Below are positions 57,204-64,000 of a stretch of 64,000 bases of DNA, in pieces. Source of the stretch: Roridomyces roridus (Eukaryota; Basidiomycota; Agaricomycetes; Agaricales; Mycenaceae); contig JARKIF010000015.1 in the NCBI GenBank assembly GCA_029378245.1, forward strand, positions 248,001 through 312,000, written 5' to 3'. Under the pieces are notes generated by a model, which made no database searches, had not been told where the DNA came from, and saw only the letters and a list, made by a program, of their open reading frames with translations. Positions within the stretch are counted from its first letter, which is position 1. Every line of letters begins with the position of its first letter. Position numbers and translations under genes: made by a program.

Positions 57204-60200
57204 ATGGCCGAGGTTGCTCTGGGACTCGTCGGGGCCGCCGCTACAGTCGGAGGCGCATCGCTCGAGGCTGCATCAGGCTTCGTGGGACGCCATGAGAGCC
57301 GGCATCAGCAAGAGATGATGGAGACGGAGAGGAACACGAGAGCCTTCAGAGAGAATCTCGACCGCGGAGGCGGAGATGTTACGCAGGAGGAGGAGAGAGA
57401 GTTCTGGACAACCAGAGCCGAGTGCGTACATACCAATATGCGTACCCCTTTGAGGCATTGCAACTCACATTTTCATCGGACAGAGCTGTTTCAAACGCAG
57501 ATCAGTACTACGACAGCATCGAGGCCTTCAAACAGGCTTCATGGCTCAAACCGCTGGATAAACTGAAGAAGAGGGGGAAAGTCAGAGAATGGAAAAGCTC
57601 GACGCGACCATCAAACCAGTCTTTCAGAAGTATCAACGAGGTCAGATTTGTTCATGGGCGTAGAGGAGATCTGAGCGAGTTTTAGTCCGTTTCCTCGGGG
57701 TCCGACACATCCTCGGTCACTGCCTCTTCGGGCTCCCCCCCAGGATCTAATCTAGCCGGGGAGGAAATCCAGGACTGGGCAATGTATATGATGAGTTTGA
57801 TCCTGTCCACGATCATTATCCCACCGACGCAGGAGGGGGAGCGAATATGAAGGCCCAGGTTCTTGAAATCATCCAGATGCTTGATGCCAAACGCGTTATG
57901 GGAAGATCCAACCTAGCTGAGGATCGTACGTTTTCTCTGTGCCATCTGGTTCGGGTCCACACTTACTTGCTTCGAGCCATCTTTTGTAGCGTGATAGAAA
58001 GGCAGATAACCGCAATGTTCGACGTCCTCGACGTCAACGATGATGAACTTCGAGAAGCTGCCACTGAGGTGTTGAATAGGCTGGCCGATGATGGTAAGTT
58101 CCTCATCTCGGAGTCATGTTGCTCTCATTTGTCCCATGCAGCCGTCTTTCATGACATCGTAGCTGATGCCATACCGCGAGTCGTCGAACTGCTCGAACAC
58201 GAAGACTTGTCCGTCTGGGTTTCTGCTGCGCGCCTGTTTCGGCGCTTATTTACTACTCATCGTCTGGCGGATGATCGTATGTGTTCACGTCGCCACCTCC
58301 TCTCACCTCTGATCATTTTCCTCAAGCCATCTCTGCTGCGATCATAGAAGCGCAAATTCCCCGTCTTTTTGACATGCTAGGCGAGACAGACGTCGCCGCT
58401 AGTGTGTTGGAGACCCTGGCCGATAACTGTAAGATATGGCGGTCCGACTGCACATTTAAATATCCCACACTTTTATGGACCTTCCCATACTTTTATAATG
58501 AAAATTTGTCTTTCCCATACTTTTTGAGTCTTTTGAACACCGAAAGAAAGTGTGGGGGAAAGTCAAACTTTCCCCCACTTTTATTGAGGCGAAGTCAAAC
58601 CTCCCACACTTTTATCGCTTAGCCTGCCGTCACTTTGATCGCCTGCCCTTGCTTCGTTGATCCCACACTTTTATTCAACTTCAAATTTCCCATACTTTTT
58701 TTCAACTGCAAAATTTCCCCACTTTCATTCGACCTCGACACTTCCCCCACCTTTTTCAGGCTCGAAGGGTGCCGTCCCCCGCCTTCAATTGACACCATTG
58801 GACACGTCTACTGGCGTGTCGCAGGGTTGCATGATGCATCCATGATCCTTACTACTGGCTGACTGACACCTATGACCTCTCAGCTCTGCCTTCCGAGACG
58901 AGCGTCTGGCCTTATCCTATCTGATGTGCTCTGCTCGTGCCGCCTCGTCTTATCAAGTCCTGCGCTCCGGCCCGACCGGTCTCCAATCCTGCACTGCCCA
59001 CGTCGTCAAATCATTGGCTGGACTCGCACTAAAGCCATCCCCCCCTCCCCTGTCGTTGCCGCTGCTCCACTCTCACCACAGAGCAGGGCTGGGTACCTTG
59101 CTCCTCACTAGAGCTCTCTGTGGCCCGTAGACCAGAGCCTGGTCTGTCTATGTAGCCGTCATTAGCTGCCACGGCCCAATCGGCAAGCCACGCATCTCGA
59201 TTCTCAACCCTCTTGGCTGGCCCCACTCGGCAGGCCGCACCGTGCAGCACTGTGACCATGGGTGATTCTGTCTGAGTCCAGCTGGCCCGTCGATAACTAC
59301 CCGCCCTCAAGGCCGGCTGATCATGTCACCCTCCCGCCCTCCTAGCTATGGTGTGAAACACACCAGTTGGGAGCGCTGCGCGGTGGTTGGCGTCGTCTGC
59401 CCGCCTGTGTATTGAACCAAATAAAAGTGGGGATGTCTCGAGGTTGAATGAAAATGGGGAAATTTTGCAGTTGAAAAAAAGTATGGGAAAATTCGAAGTT
59501 GAATAAAAGTGTGGGATCAACGAAGCAAGGGCAGGCGATCAAAGTGACGGCAGGCTAAGCGATAAAAGTGTGGGAAGTCGGATTTCGACTCAATAGAAGT
59601 GGGGGAAAGTTCGACTTTTCCCCACACTTTCTTTCGGTGTTCAAAAGACTCAAAAAGTATGGGAAAGACAAAATTTTCATTATAAAAGTATGGGAAGGTC
59701 CATAAAAGTGTGGGATATTTAAATGTGCAGTCAGACCGCCATAGTAAGATATTCTCCGAGTCCAGGACCGCGACACGAGATGTGTTTCTCATGTGTCGTG
59801 TCCAGCCATGTTCCATGATACCATCTACTGTGAAATTCCGCGATTAACCGTGATGCTGAAGCACCACAAATCTGTCATCCGGAATTCCGTCGGGCATCTG
59901 TTCTGCGTCTTTGCTAATCATCGTGAGTGACTTTACTGCCTTCAAGCAATTTTCCAAGTGGCTTCAGCGTCTCTTCGCTTGGCCTTGGGAGCCCAGGTCG
60001 CCGCAATCATTCACATGATCCACGACGAGAAGGATGAGGAGATACGGAACTCCGTTGTCGGTGTCTTCAAGAGGGCCGCCGCTAATCGTGAGTGATCTGT
60101 TCTTCCGCTGATCCCTCTCACATATTTCTGTCCAGCGAACCTGCACTATGCCATAGTACCTGAAATCCCTCTCTTCTTTTGGATGGTCAGGGACAGCGAC

Positions 60201-61259
60201 ATCGCGTGCCGCCAAATCGGTACGAAGATCATCTCCAAGTTAGCTCGCCGCGGTAGAGTCTAGACCCTCCTCGCATCTGGCAACAAGAGGACTGACACGT
60301 CGCAGAAATATTCCACACGGCCATACGGGCGGCAATTCCCGCTGTCATTGGGATGCTCCAGGATGAGCGAGAAGGGGTTCGCAACTCTGGGACTCGCTTA
60401 TTCCGGAAACTCGTTGCACACGGTGAGCATCCAGAATACTCCTGGTGTGTTTTTATCTCTGATTTGAGTACAGAGGCCCTTCACGACGAGTTGAGAGCTC
60501 AGATTTCCAGAGTCGTCCTCATAATGGAAATCGACCGGTGGAATACAGACATACGTGCGTATGCTGGCCGTTTCTTGGAGAAAGCATGTGCGAATCGTGA
60601 GTGATTGTTCTCTCTCGCCCATCCATCTAACATTTCACGTAGCCACATTTTCTGATGAGATGACGATTGAACTTCCTCGTATCCTTGCGATGGTTCAAGC
60701 AGCGCGTACGGAAGGGAGCTTTTCAGATTTTCGTCAGGATGTACGACCTTGGTACGAGTCGTTCTTTGCGTGAAAATGCCATCCCGTTGAGGCTGACTCG
60801 GTACTAGCGCGTTCCAGCACGCCGTAGAAGCAGAAATCCCACGTATCCTCGAGATGTTCCAACATGAGCACGTCCAGGTTCGCGCCTGGGCCGTTGCCCT
60901 ATTCGTCCGCCTCGGAGCTCTGCCTCGTGGGTGCTTGTTTCCGTGTTGCTTACATCTTTAATTTGTTGCGAAGAGTACGACGATGCAATGAAAACTTCTA
61001 TTCCCACTCTGGTCAAAATGGTGGGGAACCGCATAGGAGGGTGCCGCGAGTGTGCCGCGGAAGCGATTGAGAGCATTGCCGCCAGTGGTGAGTCGCTTCT
61101 AGGCTTCCAGTTCTTGATCTGGATTCCGCGACAGGTCTGTGCAGCGAAGCACTCAAGGCTCAAACTCCTTGTATCCAGAGTCTGCTATCGAACGATGATC
61201 CTGGGGTCCGTGGCGCTGCTGTCAGGGCTCTTCATGCTATCGGACAACTTCCGGTTTAA
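57204..61259 (+). pseudogene. HEAT-repeat gene, copy C (frameshifted, intron-invaded)
   Basis: It begins MAEVALGLVGAAATVGGASL and follows copy A/B exon structure (GFVGRHESRHQQEMMETERN; AVSNADQYYDSIEAFKQASW; SFRSINE; SVSSGSDTSSVTASSGSP). In EEIQDWA the four bases AACG found in A and B are missing (about 57782), which shifts the frame to a stop at about 57848. Downstream HEAT-like exons remain readable in their own frames: AIPRVVELLEHEDLSVWVSA, IPRLTVMLKHHKSVIRNSV, AIPAVIGMLQDEREGVRNSG, IPTLVKMVGNRIGGCRECAA. An 8-base deletion near 60690 breaks another unit. A 1.3-kb element occupies one intron. It ends at 61259 (ALMLSDNFRF region in the other frame). It is probably a decayed gene. Confidence 0.7.
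58435..59743. mobile_element. long-inverted-repeat (foldback) element
   Basis: About 1.3 kb with terminal inverted arms of roughly 330 bases each, starting TATGGCGGTC(C/T)GACTGCAC. Direct repeats GTAAGATA lie at 58429-58436 and 59744-59751. Because the ends overlap, the target duplication is 6 to 8 bases. The arms are built of recurring words such as CCCACACTTTTAT and TCCCATACTTTT. The roughly 650-base centre has no transposase. It lies in an intron of HEAT copy C, directly at the 5' splice site, so splicing of that intron could use either GTAAGAT copy. Confidence 0.85.
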
Positions 61260-61397
61260 TGAACGCTTCAATCATCATTGCATGATTCACCCTGCTCTCG
61301 GAATGAACTTGAAAAAGGACATTAACATGAATGATAAGTAGGATACATGCATATGTACAGGAGTTGGTAAATCAATGAAGAGGTTAAAAAGAGCTGA

Positions 61398-62178
61398 TTA
61401 CGCCGTCGTATTCACCACAGCCCTCCACATCCCACGCCCCGCGTACTCAAACTTGACCAAATTCGCGCGCAGATACCTGACATCCTGCACACCCAACCGC
61501 GCGGCGACGGCGACACCGATCCACGCAGCGATGTCGAACCGCGTCACAGGCTTGTGCTCGCAGTTGCCGGGGATGTGAAGCTGGCGCTCGACGTCAGGCG
61601 GGATTTCGTCGTTTCCGTCCATCTACGAGGGAGAGTTAATATATCTCGCATGAGCGCTGAGAAATTGGAGGACGCACCTTGAGGAAATACTTGATGGACC
61701 CTCGAGGCTGCGAAAGTGGGGGATGTTCGAAGGGGTTGTCGATGCACTGCGAGCCGACGGCGAGGACGCCGCCGAGCGGGACGCCGAGGCCTTGCATAGC
61801 TCCCAGGCTGTGGGACGGAGCGAACGTCACGCGAGACTTGTGGTCGTAGTGGCTGTCGTGGGGCAGATCGCGGAGGACAGGGCACCCGGCGCGCTGGCAG
61901 ATGGAGTCGGGACCAGGGAATATGCAGTGCGTGAGGTGGACGGAGGCGGGAGTGAGGAGGCGTGGTCCCTGTATAGTGTGGGCCATTTGTTCCGCCTGGG
62001 AAATATAGTTCTGTCAGAAGGAGATGAAGGAGTCGGGGCATGACATGCGCACCGGGAGGAAGCGCTGGGCCCGTGCAAAATCTTCGATGAACTGAACCTC
62101 AGCTATCAAAACTGCTGCGGGGGGCAGGGACACTGTCTGATGTCTTTGGCCGGAGCGGGGATCGTGACGACGCGACAT
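61398..62178 (-). CDS. orphan protein, three exons
   Basis: The start at 62178 (MSRRHDPRSGQRHQTVSLPP) is followed by VQFIEDFARAQRFLP. An intron joins to NYISQAEQMAHTIQGPRLLT, DSICQRAGCPVLRDLPHDSH, SLGAMQGLGVPLGGVLAVGS and GSIKYFLK. A second intron joins to MDGNDEIPPDVERQLHIPGN and ends MWRAVVNTTA at 61398. About 230 residues, no signal peptide or membrane span. Conserved-looking Cys/His clusters (CIFPGPDSICQRAGCPVL..H..H) might bind metal. I do not recognise the family. The frame is clean over all three exons. Confidence 0.65.
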
Positions 62179-63136
62179 GAGAGAGAGAGAGAGCGATGAA
62201 GTTCGAGGCAAGGAGATTTGAAAGGAGTGCAGAACGCTAATGTTGGGTTGCGAGAGAAGACTGGGCTTTTATACTTCTACGAGCGAGTGGTGGCACGCGT
62301 GCTTGGTCCCTCTGACTTCCCTAAATGGGTGGGTTCAAGGTTGCATACATACAATATAATTGAATTGAACCTTTTGGCTCGGACCACTCGGCGAGGACAA
62401 TACTCGTGGGCAAAGCGTCCCAAAAATGGCACCTGCATGAATGTACCTAATACAGGAACTCTGCGGCGGCTCCGCAATCGAGCACGTTTTCAACTCGGCT
62501 TCACGGCATTTTTGATCCGGCATCATCTATGGAGCCAACTGGACGGACGTGACTCTCGGGACTGACTGGGACTGGAACTTCCCCTTGGTTCGGTCGGCTC
62601 TCTCAATGAAGATATCGAGGATGCCATCGATATGAAAATACACCAAAAGTTCAAGCATCCAAATATTGGACATTTCTTGCCCGACTCGAACGGAGGACTC
62701 GCCCGCCGCAGCGCCCAGTGCGTCGATTGGGATAAGGGCTATTGTGCGTGGTTTTAGCTTTCAGGCAGCCTAAGTTCATAATATCATCCTGCGGGTTGAA
62801 ATCGCAGACAAACCGATGAATCGCACCACAAACATGATTTTACAGATGTGTTGGACATTGGTCTCCTACTACATTCGTAGCTCGGGTCCAACAAAGAAAG
62901 GTCGTTATTAGATTTATGCAGCCATGAGCATCGGTCGCGCAATGGCTTTGCCGACGCAATTCTGCTTCAAAGAAGAACTGAATTGGGACAGGCATCCGTG
63001 CAGTGGGAGACGGCTAAATGGATTGGTGACAATGAACACTGTTACACACAAGAGACATTCGTACACTGCAAACAAGCGTTAACCCATGTATTCCTCGTTG
63101 ACCATCCACTACTTCCACTCACCTGAAATCTTCAAC
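62179..63136. other. intergenic
   Basis: Only short frames (62218-62565 plus) with no recognised features; (GA)n run CTCTCTCTCTC/GAGAGAGAGAG at 62180-62193 in the leader of the gene to the left. Confidence 0.4.
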
Positions 63137-63911
63137 TCAAAACACCCCCGGAACAAGACTCCACGGCACCTCCTCCCTCCAGACCGCCCACTCCCTCCCA
63201 AACCTCGCCGCCAAGATCTCATCCTCCCTCGGCAGGCGCAACACCAAACTAACAACCACCGCCCCGGCAATGAGAGCCCACACTCCCATAACGCTCGTCC
63301 AAACGTTAACTCCACACTGAGTTGGAGCATAGGAACCCGACAACGCAAGCCACGCCCCACCCACCGACAAAATCATCGCACTATAGCTCGGATGCCGTAC
63401 GAAAGCGTACGGGCCGTGTCTGACGAGCTTGTGTGCATGCTGCAGACTCAGGCTGAAGGTGAACTGGGACCCGAGAGTGCGGTAGCACCACAGGCGCAGG
63501 AGCGTAGCGGGGAGGGTGAGTAGAGTGCTGAGGATGCGTGTACGGAGGGAGGCCGGGGAGATGCATGTGATCGTGGTAAAGAAATGCCAGTGGAGGAGGA
63601 GCACCGACGGATTGCTGGCTGGGTACTCCGCGGCGAGGATGAAGAGTATTTCGAGGACGTTGGCGGTATATGAGATGCTCTGCACAGGGCGATTAGTGGG
63701 ATTCCAGGCTGGTCGAAGATATAGGTACCCTGAGGACGACAGAAGGCCAAGCCAAGCTCCGAAGAAACCGCTCCCTCCAATCTGGTACAAAGATAACGCA
63801 GTCCTTTGGGTCCGGAGGCGGATTGGGCGGCGTCGCGATGATGTGCATGCATTGCATGTCGATGAGGATGAACGTGATTTTGCAGAGAGACGATAGAGAT
63901 ATGAAGACCAT
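63137..63911 (-). CDS. isoprenylcysteine carboxyl methyltransferase (ICMT)-family membrane protein
   Basis: Two exons. The start at 63911 (MVFISLSSLCKITFILIDMQ) and MHIIATPPNPPP precede an intron near 63670-63720, then SISYTANVLEILFILAAEYP, HFFTTITCISPASL, TLPATLLRLWCYRTLGSQFT, LVRHGPYAFVRHPSYSAMIL, VWALIAGAVVVSLVLRLPRE and DEILAARFGREWAVWREEVP, ending LVPGVF. The LxRxGPYxxVRHPxYxxxxL and E-E-x-L..FG..W..W motifs are the cofactor-binding C-terminal core of the ICMT/phospholipid methyltransferase superfamily. Membrane spans are visible. Such enzymes methylate the carboxyl of prenylated proteins such as Ras or a-factor. About 210 residues, normal for fungal ICMT-like paralogs. The first exon can be read in an alternative frame near the splice site, but phase favours the version given. 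Confidence 0.82.
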
Positions 63912-64000
63912 TGTGGGAGGAGCTAAGAGAGGGACAGAGGGGATAATTAATCGGTGCAAGCGGAGCCACGCTTAATTCAGGGACAGGACGGAATGGCAAA

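Noticed and set aside
58635..58862. Short plus-strand frames with Phe/Pro/Ser repeats
   Set aside because: They are translations of the left arm and centre of the foldback element, mirrored by minus-strand frames in the right arm.
1..64000. CRISPR arrays, bacterial operons, riboswitches
   Set aside because: The window is intron-rich fungal nuclear DNA; no regularly spaced direct repeats or bacterial-type gene starts were seen.

Overview
The window is nuclear DNA of a filamentous basidiomycete, most likely an Agaricomycete of the litter- or wood-decaying type. Genes are short-exon and intron-rich: introns run about 45-60 nt with GTRNGT/YAG borders, and several exons are under 20 nt. The protein families present (AA9 lytic polysaccharide monooxygenase, DUF6533-type multispan proteins, F-box-like LRR proteins, serine-rich cupredoxin-like surface proteins, an expanded pseudokinase-like family) are typical of mushroom-forming fungi. 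A Mycena-like source is a guess from family content only. Gene models were spliced by eye, so exon edges are approximate unless stated.

Layout. 1.8-7.7 kb: a membrane-anchored cupredoxin-like protein, a small orphan gene and a pseudokinase-like gene. 8.2-17.1 kb: an AA9 LPMO, a double-psi beta-barrel protein fused to two LysM units, a class I/II aminotransferase and, on the minus strand, a long PLP-dependent decarboxylase with a C-terminal extension. 17-29 kb is gene-poor: a small secreted cysteine-rich protein, two related single-span/ectodomain proteins (one damaged at its 5' end, one lacking its membrane anchor) and a DUF6533-like multispan protein. 29.8-33.8 kb: a GH18 chitinase with three LysM units, and a second double-psi beta-barrel (expansin-like) protein. 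34.1-35.3 kb holds repeated tRNA-like (B-box-bearing) sequences. 35.4-44.9 kb: an F-box-like protein, a 2,3-dihydroxybenzoate decarboxylase-like enzyme divergent from an MFS transporter, a C2H2 zinc-finger protein and a short Zn2Cys6 regulator. 45.8-61.3 kb: three paralogous HEAT-repeat genes surrounding a GH2 beta-mannosidase. 61.4-63.9 kb: an orphan gene and an ICMT-family methyltransferase.

The most interesting region is 45.4-61.3 kb. Three copies (A, B, C) of an unfamiliar gene share an Ala/Gly-rich N-terminus followed by up to twelve HEAT-like units, nearly one unit per exon. A tandem duplication carried along the 3' end of the neighbouring beta-mannosidase gene, leaving a fragment between copies A and B. 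All three copies look damaged, in different ways: an internal deletion in A, two adjacent DNA-transposon insertions plus a frameshift in B, and two small frame-breaking deletions plus a long-inverted-repeat element in an intron of C. The undamaged paralogs serve as empty-site controls and allow the target-site duplications to be read directly.

Functional themes: cell-wall and plant-polymer work (AA9, GH18, GH2, expansin-like/LysM) and aromatic metabolism and export (aminotransferase next to an amino-acid decarboxylase; dihydroxybenzoate decarboxylase next to an MFS transporter).
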